NCBI RefSeq assembly: GCF_008329605.1
Contig: NZ_NPKO01000018.1
Coordinates: 1-64,000 of the forward strand
Direction of reading: 5' to 3'
Length of the DNA stretch: 64,000 nucleotides
DNA from: Mycolicibacterium sp. P9-64
Lineage (GTDB): Bacteria > Actinomycetota > Actinomycetes > Mycobacteriales > Mycobacteriaceae
Positions 51,837-59,471 of the stretch are shown piece by piece. A program made the translations under genes and the position numbers. The notes beneath the pieces are model-generated. The model was not told the origin of the DNA. It saw only the letters and a list, made by a program, of their open reading frames with translations, and searched no databases. Each line of letters begins with the position of its first letter. The first letter of the stretch is position 1.

Positions 51837-52862
51837 ATGCGCAGTGTGGTGATCGAGGCACCTGGCACCATCAGGGTGGTCTCGCGGCCCGATCCCGAAC
51901 TGCCAGGGGCCGATGGCGCGGTGGTGGCGGTGACCGCGACGGCAATCTGCGGTTCCGATCTGCACTTCTACGACGGCGACTATCCCATCGCCGCTCCGGT
52001 CGCCCTCGGGCACGAGGCCATCGGCACCGTACTCGAAATCGGGCCGGAGGTGACCACGGTCAGCGTCGGCGACCGCGTGATGGTCTCCTCGGTCGCAGGG
52101 TGCGGGCACTGCGGCGGCTGCGAGACCCTCGATCCCATCCGGTGCTTCTCGGGCCCGCAGATCTTCGGCTCGGGCTTCCTCGGCGGGGCCCAGTCCGACC
52201 TGCTCGCCGTACCGTCGGCCGATTTCCAACTGGCCAAGCTCCCCCACGGCATCGGCATCGAGGAAGCGCTTCTGCTCACCGACAACCTCGCCACTGGCTG
52301 GGCGGCAGCACTTCGGGCGGACATCCCCGTCGGCGGCACCGCCGCCGTGATCGGACTCGGCGCGGTTGGACTGTGCGCGGTGCGTAGCGCGCTGTTCCTC
52401 GGTGCTGCAACGGTTCTCGGGATCGACCCGGTGGCACAGCGCCGCGACCGGGCAGCAGCCATGGGTGCGACACCCGCGGCGCCGTCGACGACCGAGGCCG
52501 CGATGGAGCTGACGAGCGGCCGCGGAGTCGACGCGGTGATCGACGCGGTCGGCTCGGATGCCTCGATGACGGACGCCCTTACGGCAGTACGCGCCGGCGG
52601 GACGGTTTCGGTGGTGGGCGTGCATGACCTGCAGCCTTTTCCGTTCCCTGCACTGTCGGCACTGCTGCGCAGCGTCACGCTCCGGATGACCACCGCGCCG
52701 GTGCAACAGACATGGCCGCAACTCGTTCCGCTGCTCCAGTCCCGTCGACTGTCAGTGGATGGCATCTTCACCACCCAGATGCCGCTGGATTCCGCCCCCG
52801 ACGCCTACCGCGCCGTCGCCGCCCGGTCGGGCGATGTCGTCAAAGTCCTCTTGACCCCATAG
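51837..52862 (+). CDS. Zinc-dependent alcohol dehydrogenase
   Basis: A 341-residue medium-chain dehydrogenase. Catalytic zinc ligands: CGSDLHFYDGDYP and GHEAIGTVLEIG. The structural zinc site is CGHCGGCETLDPIRC. Cofactor motif VIGLGAVGLCAVRSALFLG with D in GIDP favours NAD. It is 15 bases after the BVMO and in the same operon, so it probably makes the ketone the BVMO uses. Confidence 0.92.
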   Translation: MRSVVIEAPGTIRVVSRPDPELPGADGAVVAVTATAICGSDLHFYDGDYPIAAPVALGHEAIGTVLEIGPEVTTVSVGDRVMVSSVAGCGHCGGCETLDPIRCFSGPQIFGSGFLGGAQSDLLAVPSADFQLAKLPHGIGIEEALLLTDNLATGWAAALRADIPVGGTAAVIGLGAVGLCAVRSALFLGAATVLGIDPVAQRRDRAAAMGATPAAPSTTEAAMELTSGRGVDAVIDAVGSDASMTDALTAVRAGGTVSVVGVHDLQPFPFPALSALLRSVTLRMTTAPVQQTWPQLVPLLQSRRLSVDGIFTTQMPLDSAPDAYRAVAARSGDVVKVLLTP

Positions 52863-52879
52863 ACACACAGGAGATTCAG

Positions 52880-53617
52880 ATGGCAGGGATCGTTGTCACC
52901 GGCGCCGCATCGGGTATCGGCCGGGCGTGCGCGGAAGCCTTGATCGCCGACGGCCGCAAAGTCGCGTTGTGGGACGTCTCGCCGGATGTCACGGCCGCGG
53001 CCGACGCGCTTGGCGCACCGTCGGCAGTGGTCGACGTATGCGACCAGGACCAGATCGCCGCCGCGACGGAGCAAGCGGCACACGCGTTATCGGGTATCGA
53101 CGGGCTGGTGCACGCGGCTGGCAGGGTGATACCCGAGCCGGTTGGCACGTTCACCGAGCAGTCCTGGGATGCCGTGCTCGACGTCAACCTGCGCGCACAC
53201 GCAATGCTCACTCAGCTCCTTCTCCCCCATCTGCAAGAGGCCGCCCGTAGCGGAGGAACCCCGGCCGTGGTGGGCATCTCGAGCATCGAAGGGCTGCAAT
53301 CGAATCCCTACATCCCCGCGTACTGCGCATCGAAGGCGGGAATGCTCGGGCTGACCCGATCGATGGCAGCTCAACTCGGGCCGGACGGCATCCGGGTCAA
53401 CGCCGTGTGCCCGGGTTTCATCCATACCCCGATGCTGCAAATGGCGCTCGACGTCGAGGAGGTGGCCGCCGGCTTCATCGCCGCGGCTCCGTTGGGCCGA
53501 CTGGGACAGCCCGAGGACGTCGCCGCCGCCGTGACGTTTCTGATGTCACCGAAGGCGTCGTTCATCACGGGCACCCACGTCGTGGTCGACGGCGGGGTCA
53601 CCTGCCACCACCCGTGA
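52880..53617 (+). CDS. Short-chain dehydrogenase
   Basis: A 245-residue classical SDR: IVVTGAASGIGRACAEAL, D in LWDVSPDV for NAD, HAAGR in place of NNAG, the catalytic Ser in GISSIEGL and YxxxK in AYCASKAGML. The C-terminal FITGTHVVVDGG is standard. ATG at 52880 is preceded by AGGAG. Third gene of the BVMO-ADH-SDR operon. Confidence 0.93.
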   Translation: MAGIVVTGAASGIGRACAEALIADGRKVALWDVSPDVTAAADALGAPSAVVDVCDQDQIAAATEQAAHALSGIDGLVHAAGRVIPEPVGTFTEQSWDAVLDVNLRAHAMLTQLLLPHLQEAARSGGTPAVVGISSIEGLQSNPYIPAYCASKAGMLGLTRSMAAQLGPDGIRVNAVCPGFIHTPMLQMALDVEEVAAGFIAAAPLGRLGQPEDVAAAVTFLMSPKASFITGTHVVVDGGVTCHHP

Positions 53618-53635
53618 GGCGCGCACAATGGTGGT

Positions 53636-53995
53636 GTGGCAACCCGTCCGGTCTTCGTCCTTCACGACCACCGCAAGCCTCGTCCGCACTTCGACCTTCG
53701 ACTCGAGCAGGACGGTGTCTTGAGGTCATGGGCGGTGCCGAAGGGCATGCCGACCGACGGTCGACGCGATCAGCTCGCCGTCGCCGTCGACGATCACGAC
53801 CTGGCCCATGCGACCTACACCGACGACGACAAGAGCATCGCCGATCAGGGGTGGTGGGATCTCGTCGACCGTAGCGATCGGCGGTTCGTCTTCGACCTTC
53901 ACGGCCAGCAGGGAGTCGTGCGCTACGCCCTCATCGACACCGGTCGCGACTGGCTCCTGCACCTGGTGAAGGATCAACCCGGCGGGAACACCTGA
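53636..53995 (+). CDS. Free LigD-type 3'-phosphoesterase domain protein
   Basis: A 119-residue protein equal to the phosphoesterase domain of ligase D. FVLHDHRKPRPHFDLRLEQD holds the two His and the Asp of the active site, followed by LRSWAVPKGMPT. In LigD this domain trims 3' ends in non-homologous end joining. No ligase or polymerase domain is attached or nearby. Start is GTG at 53636, 18 bases after the SDR. The function outside LigD is unknown. Confidence 0.88.
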   Translation: MATRPVFVLHDHRKPRPHFDLRLEQDGVLRSWAVPKGMPTDGRRDQLAVAVDDHDLAHATYTDDDKSIADQGWWDLVDRSDRRFVFDLHGQQGVVRYALIDTGRDWLLHLVKDQPGGNT

Positions 53996-54020
53996 CGCCC
54001 GCACCGCGTTGGCAACGGGC

Positions 54021-54956
54021 GTGAGCCATGACCTGATCACCACGCCATTTGGATTCGACTCGACCGCGGCGGAGGTGATCGCAGGCGTCGACCTCTCCGG
54101 CAAGCGGGCGATCGTCACCGGCGGCGCCTCGGGCATCGGCATCGAGACCGCGCGGGCGCTGGCCGGTGCTGGCGCACACGTGACGCTGGCGGTGCGCGAC
54201 ACCGTCGCGGGCAACCGCGTCGCCGGGGAGATCGGCGGCAAGATCGACGCGGCCCCGCTCGACCTGAGCTCGCCGGCAAGCATCGCCGCGTTCGTCGGCG
54301 CTTGGGACGGACCGCTGGACATCCTGGTCAACAATGCCGGCGTGATGGCCATCCAAGAGCTGACGTTGTCGGCAACGGGGCACGAAATGCAGTTCGCCAC
54401 AAATCATCTCGGCCACTTCGCGCTCACCACCGGTCTGCACGCCGCTCTTGCGGCCGCCGGTGGCGCCCGCATCGTCTCGGTAAGTTCCAGCGGGCACCTG
54501 CGGTCGCCGGTGATCTTCGACGACGTCGACTTCGCGTTCCGTGAGTACGACCCGTTCGGTGCGTACGGCCAGTCCAAGACGGCCAACGTGCTGTTCGCCG
54601 TCGAGGCCAGCACCCGCTGGGCCGACGACGGCATCACCGCCAACGCCCTGATGCCCGGCGGGATCATCACCGCGCTGCAGCGACACCTCGACCCGAACTA
54701 CGGGAAGGAAGCCGAGGAGCGTTTCCGCAGGGCGGGCAGCCGGCTCAAGAGCCCCGAGCAGGGCGCTGCCACCTCGACGCTGCTCGCCGCCTCTCCCCTG
54801 CTCGACGGGGTCGGCGGCCGGTACTTCGAGGATTGCCACGAGGCGCCGGTCATCCACCGCCGCGACGAGACCACCATCGCAGGCGTCGCCCCGTATGCGC
54901 TCGACCCCGAGAACGCAGCGCGCCTCTGGGACCTGTCCGTATGGTGGATCGGCTAG
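54021..54956 (+). CDS. Short-chain dehydrogenase (retinol dehydrogenase-like)
   Basis: A 311-residue SDR. IVTGGASGIGIETARALAGA, LDILVNNAGVMA, the catalytic Ser in VSVSSSGHL and YGQSKTANVLFAVE are present. The segment order resembles the retinol-dehydrogenase/oxidoreductase branch. Start is GTG at 54021; a TTG at 54009 would add four residues. It converges with the glycosyltransferase gene and overlaps its end by four bases. Confidence 0.9.
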   Translation: MSHDLITTPFGFDSTAAEVIAGVDLSGKRAIVTGGASGIGIETARALAGAGAHVTLAVRDTVAGNRVAGEIGGKIDAAPLDLSSPASIAAFVGAWDGPLDILVNNAGVMAIQELTLSATGHEMQFATNHLGHFALTTGLHAALAAAGGARIVSVSSSGHLRSPVIFDDVDFAFREYDPFGAYGQSKTANVLFAVEASTRWADDGITANALMPGGIITALQRHLDPNYGKEAEERFRRAGSRLKSPEQGAATSTLLAASPLLDGVGGRYFEDCHEAPVIHRRDETTIAGVAPYALDPENAARLWDLSVWWIG

Positions 54957-56137
54957 CCGGGCATCGGGTGGGAGCGGTAGAACTCGACGTGCCGCCGCGC
55001 GGAGTCCTCCCAGGTGAGTGACGATGCCAGCGCGCGGCCCGGTCCTGGGTCGGGATCGCCGTGCAGCGCCTCGCAGAGGGCCTCGGCAAACGCGGCGGGT
55101 GTGGCCGCGTAACGAACCGTGTCCCCAAAGACCTCCCGTAGCACGGGCAGATTCCGCGTCACGACGGGTCGGCCCGCGGCGAGCGCCTCCATGGCGGCCA
55201 GCCCGAATCCCTCCTTGGTCGAGGGAAAGGCGAAGGCCGCCGATGCGGACACCAGGCTGGGCAGGTCGTCGTCCTCGAGTGTGCCCAGAATGACGGGCTC
55301 GACGTCCAGATCGGCGCACTTCCGGTCGAAGGCGGCGCGGTAGTCTCGGTAGTCGAACAGCGTCTCACCGCCTGCGATGACCAGCCGGACGTCGGGAACG
55401 CGTTGACGCAGAAGGTGATACGCCTCGACCAGGTCGATGGTGCCCTTGCGGGGCTCGATCCCTCCGACGGCCAGCACGTACCTGCCCAGACTTCGCAGCC
55501 ACCCGTCACGCCGGTTGCGCGCCGGCGGCGCGTCGGACGCCGCATCGATGAACCGTTGCGCACGAACGCCATTCGGGATGACGGTGGGATGCAGACCCCA
55601 GCCTGCGGCCACCTCGGCTGCTACGGCTGCCGACACACAGATGCGGGCATACGGTTCGACGACGGCCTTCTCGTGGCACTCGGCCAGCACCGGGGTGGTG
55701 AACTCGTCGAGGTGATGGATGGTGCGGATGCAGGTACCGACGGCGTTGGCGCTGATGCAGTCCTGGGCGTGCACGATGTCGTACTCGCTCGGGGTGAACG
55801 CCAAGCGCACGAGGTTGATCGAGCGCACGATGCGGTCGGTGACCGATTCGTCGCCGCGATCGGGGAACTCGACGAGCCTGACCCGGACCGAGGGATCGAC
55901 GTCGCGGAAGAAGCCGCGGTCACCCTGGCGGGCCAGCGACCACACCGTCACCTGCACGCCCGACGCCGCTAGCGCCTCGGCCAGGTTCAGCGTGTGCACC
56001 ACACCGCCCCGGGGTTTCGTCGAATAGGTCAGGAGTGCGATGCGCAGCGGGGCGAGCGAAGCGACGGGAGATGTCATGGGGGCGAGCGAAGCGACGGGAG
56101 ATGTCATGGGGGCGAGCGAAGCGACGGGAGATGTCAT
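54953..56137 (-). CDS. MSMEG_0565-type glycosyltransferase (GT4), repeat-extended N-terminus
   Basis: A 394-residue family 4 glycosyltransferase and last gene of the Nit1C-type operon. IALLTYSTKPRGGVVHTLNLAEAL, the acceptor-domain VHAQDCISANAVG, the sugar-nucleotide site PSTKEGFGLAAMEALAAGRP and RVRLVEFPDR are visible. The first 30 residues are three copies of MTSPVASLAP, made by the 30-bp tandem repeat at 56051-56138. The usual start (MRIALLTYS) is CTG here, so each repeat now supplies an ATG. Possible starts are 56137, 56107 and 56077. The enzyme's product is unknown. Confidence 0.85.
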   Translation of the reverse strand: MTSPVASLAPMTSPVASLAPMTSPVASLAPLRIALLTYSTKPRGGVVHTLNLAEALAASGVQVTVWSLARQGDRGFFRDVDPSVRVRLVEFPDRGDESVTDRIVRSINLVRLAFTPSEYDIVHAQDCISANAVGTCIRTIHHLDEFTTPVLAECHEKAVVEPYARICVSAAVAAEVAAGWGLHPTVIPNGVRAQRFIDAASDAPPARNRRDGWLRSLGRYVLAVGGIEPRKGTIDLVEAYHLLRQRVPDVRLVIAGGETLFDYRDYRAAFDRKCADLDVEPVILGTLEDDDLPSLVSASAAFAFPSTKEGFGLAAMEALAAGRPVVTRNLPVLREVFGDTVRYAATPAAFAEALCEALHGDPDPGPGRALASSLTWEDSARRHVEFYRSHPMPG

Positions 56138-56138
56138 G
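56051..56138 (+). repeat. 30-bp tandem SEAT array at the glycosyltransferase start
   Basis: Three units of 30 bp (56051-56080, 56081-56110, 56111-56138 partial). Each has the core GGCGAGCGAAGCGACGGGA followed by GATGTCATGG. The period is ten codons. On the minus strand they read MTSPVASLAP. The array sits between the second C-N hydrolase stop (56140) and the glycosyltransferase body. Confidence 0.9.
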
Positions 56139-56139
56139 A

Positions 56140-56985
56140 TCAGCCCCGCGTCGCGATGCCGTAGGCGTCCACGCGACGTTCGGCCAGGTGATTCAGCACC
56201 TTTCTGGCCCTTGCGATTTCGGCTTCCACGTCGACGGTGACCTTCGCCATTCCGCCCTTGGATCCGGTGTTCACCAGCACGTCGCCACCGGGCCCCACCA
56301 CCTTGGCCTGGCCGAGGAATCTCAGGGCGCCCATCACGCCCGTCTGATTCGACGACACCAGCACCACCTGATTCTCGGCAGCGCGGGCACAGTCGTAGAG
56401 GTCGAACAGACGGGCCTGTCGGTCGGCGGGCAGTCTCGAGGCGCGGTCGGTCACGCTGGCCGGCCACGCCGACAGCGCCGCGATGATCTGCGCACCGTCC
56501 AGCGCAAGGGCGCGAGCGGATTCCGGGAACGTCTTGTCGTAGTCGATCAGCATGCCGAGGCGGCCGACCGGGGTGTCGAACGCCGCGAAGGCGTCTCCGG
56601 CAAGGTAGGCAAGCCCTTCACCCGCCGGCTGGTGCACCTTGCGGTGGTGACCGAGCACTCCGTCACCCGAGACGCAGATCGCTGCGTTGTAGCGGCCGTG
56701 ATGGGCCTCCTCGGCGTAACCGACACAGACCGTCATCGGTCCGGCGGCGGCGATCACCGCCGCTATCTCGGGCCCGTTCGGGTCCAGTGCCGATGGTCGG
56801 TCGTTGGGATCGGGGGCGCGAAGGTCACCGATGTAACCGCCGAGGCAGGCGTCGGGGAATACCAGGAGGTCGACGCCGTCGCGGGCGGCGGATTCCACGA
56901 TGCCCATCACCTTGGCGACACCCCGATCGACGTCGCGGCCGAAGTTCGCCGCGACGGCTGCGATCGTGATCAGCCCCAATTTCAA
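56140..56985 (-). CDS. C-N hydrolase-fold protein without the catalytic Cys (nitrilase-like pseudoenzyme)
   Basis: A 281-residue nitrilase-fold protein, paralogue of the gene at 61074. The family needs Glu-Lys-Cys. Lys is kept in HHRKVHQPAGEG, but the Glu position reads VFPDACLGGY (Glu to Asp) and the Cys position reads MLIDYDKTFPE (Cys to Asp; the paralogue has QICYDKAFPE). The codons are GAC in both places, checked on the sequence. It is therefore unlikely to be a nitrilase. It may bind a ligand or partner. The start is TTG at 56985, overlapping the GNAT-AIR stop by four bases (TTGA). Confidence 0.88.
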   Translation of the reverse strand: MKLGLITIAAVAANFGRDVDRGVAKVMGIVESAARDGVDLLVFPDACLGGYIGDLRAPDPNDRPSALDPNGPEIAAVIAAAGPMTVCVGYAEEAHHGRYNAAICVSGDGVLGHHRKVHQPAGEGLAYLAGDAFAAFDTPVGRLGMLIDYDKTFPESARALALDGAQIIAALSAWPASVTDRASRLPADRQARLFDLYDCARAAENQVVLVSSNQTGVMGALRFLGQAKVVGPGGDVLVNTGSKGGMAKVTVDVEAEIARARKVLNHLAERRVDAYGIATRG

Positions 56986-58409
56986 GCCCTTCCCAACCCC
57001 GTAACGCCGGGTGCCACGGCAGTCGTCGTGACACCGTCCGGCCATCGCAGCCGGACACCCGGCTCAGTCGTCAGCCTGCCGCAGTCCGCGCTTGCCACCC
57101 CGTCGGGTCCTGGTGTCGGACGGGCGTGCGCGCGATCGGCGGTGAGCATGGCGTAGCCAGGAAAGCACGTCAGCCACTGGCCCATGTCTGCTTTCGCCGG
57201 TCGCGGAATTCTGGCGACGTCGAGTTCGGCGCCGGTCCCGCTGGCTTCTGCCAGCATGCCCGCGGTCCCCACGACGCCCGCCATGCTGACGTCCTTGGCC
57301 GCGCGCGGTCGCATGTGCGCCACCAGAGATGCCAACCGCGCCAGATCGGCGCCGTCCCGGATGCTGCTGGAATCCCATTGGCGGCCATGGTGACCCGACC
57401 GCCAGTCGCCGACCAGATCCGCGGTCAGGCGCAGCGTGTCGCCCGCCGATCCGCCCCCTGCGCGGACGGGCTCGGCGGTGCGGCCGAACGCCGTCATGGC
57501 GAGCGATGCGGGCACGCCCAGCTGGGTGTGCCCGCCGAGTACCGGGACCTGCCACGCCGCCGATGCCTTGGCAATCCCCCGCACGATCCGGGTGAGCAGC
57601 GACCTGGTCGGGGCGCCGACGGCATCCAGCAAACCCGTCGGGGTGGCGCCCATCGCCGTCAGGTCGTTGACGTTGACCAACACCGAGCACCACCCCGCCC
57701 ACTCCGGGTCGCGTTCGACCATCGACGGGATGATGGCATCGCACGCTGCGACGACGTCACTGCCTGGCAGCGGCACGCCATCGTCGCCGACGAAACCGGC
57801 GGGGCCGAGGCCACCCGGGACCACCCGCAGCGGCGCCAACGCGTCGCCGAGGAAGGACTTGGTGGCATCGGCCAGGCGTTGCATCTGATGAAGTGGCCAG
57901 CGCATCATGACGTGTGGTTGGCGCACGACCACGCAGTCGCCGTGGTTCTCCCAACCGAGCGCGTCGAACATTGGCGCATAGCGCGCCTGCACAGTGGCGT
58001 CGAAGCGAAGCACACCGGCGGATTCCGCGTGAGCGCACGCTGCCCGAACGAGTGCGGGACCAACTCCCGAGGATCGTGCCGAGTCGGCCGTGACCAGTCG
58101 ACTGCCCGACCACCAGCCGATGTCCGGTTCGCATCGTGGCGCGAGCCGGACCCCGCCGAGCACGGTCCCGTCCGCGGCCGCGGCGACGAGCACCACGGTG
58201 CGCGGATCGTCATCGACGTCGTCGGCGTCGCTACCGACGAAGAGATGCTGCTCACGCACGAACGCGTCGTGACGCAGCCCGCGGTAGGCCACGAGGTCCG
58301 CGGCGCTCTCGGCACGATGGATGAGGTATCCCGACGCCGGCGTCGAATGGATGCGGGCGCCAGCCAGGAGATGCTGGGCCACTTCGGTTCTCGTCTCCAC
58401 GAGGCTCAC
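56982..58409 (-). CDS. Fused GNAT acetyltransferase and AIR-synthase-like protein (MSMEG_0567/Sll0786-Sll0787 type)
   Basis: A 475-residue fusion. Residues 1-160 form a GNAT domain, with RGLRHDAFVREQHLF and SSGVGPALVRAACAHAESAG (acetyl-CoA loop). Residues 180-475 resemble PurM/SelD-type AIR synthases: VERDPEWAGWCSVLVNVNDL, the MGATPTGLLDAVG segment and VPVLGGHTQLG. In cyanobacteria and some proteobacteria the two parts are separate genes of the same cluster. Start is GTG at 58409, overlapping the radical SAM stop (GTGA). The substrate is unknown; the family is linked to nitrogen starvation and nitrile or cyanide use. Confidence 0.88.
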   Translation of the reverse strand: MSLVETRTEVAQHLLAGARIHSTPASGYLIHRAESAADLVAYRGLRHDAFVREQHLFVGSDADDVDDDPRTVVLVAAAADGTVLGGVRLAPRCEPDIGWWSGSRLVTADSARSSGVGPALVRAACAHAESAGVLRFDATVQARYAPMFDALGWENHGDCVVVRQPHVMMRWPLHQMQRLADATKSFLGDALAPLRVVPGGLGPAGFVGDDGVPLPGSDVVAACDAIIPSMVERDPEWAGWCSVLVNVNDLTAMGATPTGLLDAVGAPTRSLLTRIVRGIAKASAAWQVPVLGGHTQLGVPASLAMTAFGRTAEPVRAGGGSAGDTLRLTADLVGDWRSGHHGRQWDSSSIRDGADLARLASLVAHMRPRAAKDVSMAGVVGTAGMLAEASGTGAELDVARIPRPAKADMGQWLTCFPGYAMLTADRAHARPTPGPDGVASADCGRLTTEPGVRLRWPDGVTTTAVAPGVTGLGRA

Positions 58410-59461
58410 CCGCCGACGCTCTGCAGGACGCCGCACGCGCCGCACGCCGCGCAACCGGCCTTCTGATCCGCACCCGCCATGCGCGCGAGTTGAAGGGCGT
58501 TGGCGACTTCACGGGACACCTTCTCGACGATTGCCGAATCAGGCGGACCAGCCCCATCGACGTCCACCGCCAGCGTGCCGGGATGTGGACGGAACGGCAC
58601 CACGAACGGATACACCCCCATCTCGATGAGCTCGCCTGCGCCAGCGATGAGCTCGTCGGGATCCTCGCCGAGCCCGACGAGCAGATACGTCGAGACCTGG
58701 TTGCGTCCGAACACCCGGACCGCTTCGCGCCACGCGTCGCGGTACTGCGACAGCGGAACGGTCGCCTTGCCGGGCATCCATCGGCGGCGCACGTCGTCGT
58801 CGAGGGATTCCACGTGAATGCCGACGGCGTCGGCACCCGCTTCGCGTAGCTCGGTGAGGACGGTCAGGTCGGCGGGCGGTTCGCACTGCACCTGGATGGG
58901 CAGTCCGGGCACCGCCGCCTTCACCGCCTTCACGCACCGCGCGAGATGGCGGGCGCCCCGGTCAGTGCCCGCGGAGGTGCCCGTGGTCATCACCATGTGC
59001 TCGACGCCGTCGAGTCGCACCGCCGCCTCGGCCACCTCCGCTAGTTCGGCGGGGCGCTTCACGGCAGTGGTGGCGCCCGACCGCAGCGACTCCTCGATGG
59101 AGCAGAACCGGCAACGCTGATCCTCCGCGTAACGGATGCAGGTCTGAACGACGGTGGTGGCGAGCACGTTCCGGCCGTGCAGCCGGGCGATCTTCTCGTA
59201 GGACACGCCATCGAGGGTCCGTAGATCGTAGAACTTCGGCCGGTCGATGACCCGGACGTCGAGCCCGGAATCCTCGCCGTCCAAGAGCACCTTGTCTCCG
59301 TCGAAGACGAACGGGCTCTGCGGGTTGAGCGGGATGGCGGCGGGGCGCCCGTCGATCATCAGGTGGCCGTCGTCGCTGGGACCCGCACCGGCAGTGCGGC
59401 TCACCGGCGGGCGGCCACGAATGCCCAGCAGCGCGAGGTCGACGCGGGTGGAGACTGACAT
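58406..59461 (-). CDS. MSMEG_0568-type radical SAM protein
   Basis: A 351-residue radical SAM enzyme. The cluster-binding cysteines are in VVQTCIRYAEDQRCRFCSIE, a CX8CX2C spacing that is not the common CX3CX2C. A glycine-rich MTTGTSAGTDRG follows. A second cysteine group at the C-terminus, GCAACGACGV, could bind an auxiliary cluster. It is a core member of the Nit1C cluster. Start is GTG or ATG at 59461, ten bases after the flavoprotein stop. Reaction unknown. Confidence 0.9.
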   Translation of the reverse strand: MSVSTRVDLALLGIRGRPPVSRTAGAGPSDDGHLMIDGRPAAIPLNPQSPFVFDGDKVLLDGEDSGLDVRVIDRPKFYDLRTLDGVSYEKIARLHGRNVLATTVVQTCIRYAEDQRCRFCSIEESLRSGATTAVKRPAELAEVAEAAVRLDGVEHMVMTTGTSAGTDRGARHLARCVKAVKAAVPGLPIQVQCEPPADLTVLTELREAGADAVGIHVESLDDDVRRRWMPGKATVPLSQYRDAWREAVRVFGRNQVSTYLLVGLGEDPDELIAGAGELIEMGVYPFVVPFRPHPGTLAVDVDGAGPPDSAIVEKVSREVANALQLARMAGADQKAGCAACGACGVLQSVGG

Positions 59462-59471
59462 GATGGTCCTC

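Noticed and set aside
57480..57510. Further copy of the dispersed element (ATGGCGAGCGATGCGGGCACG)
   Set aside because: Only the first ten bases agree and the residues fit the normal AIR-synthase sequence (VPASLAMTAFG), so it is chance similarity.
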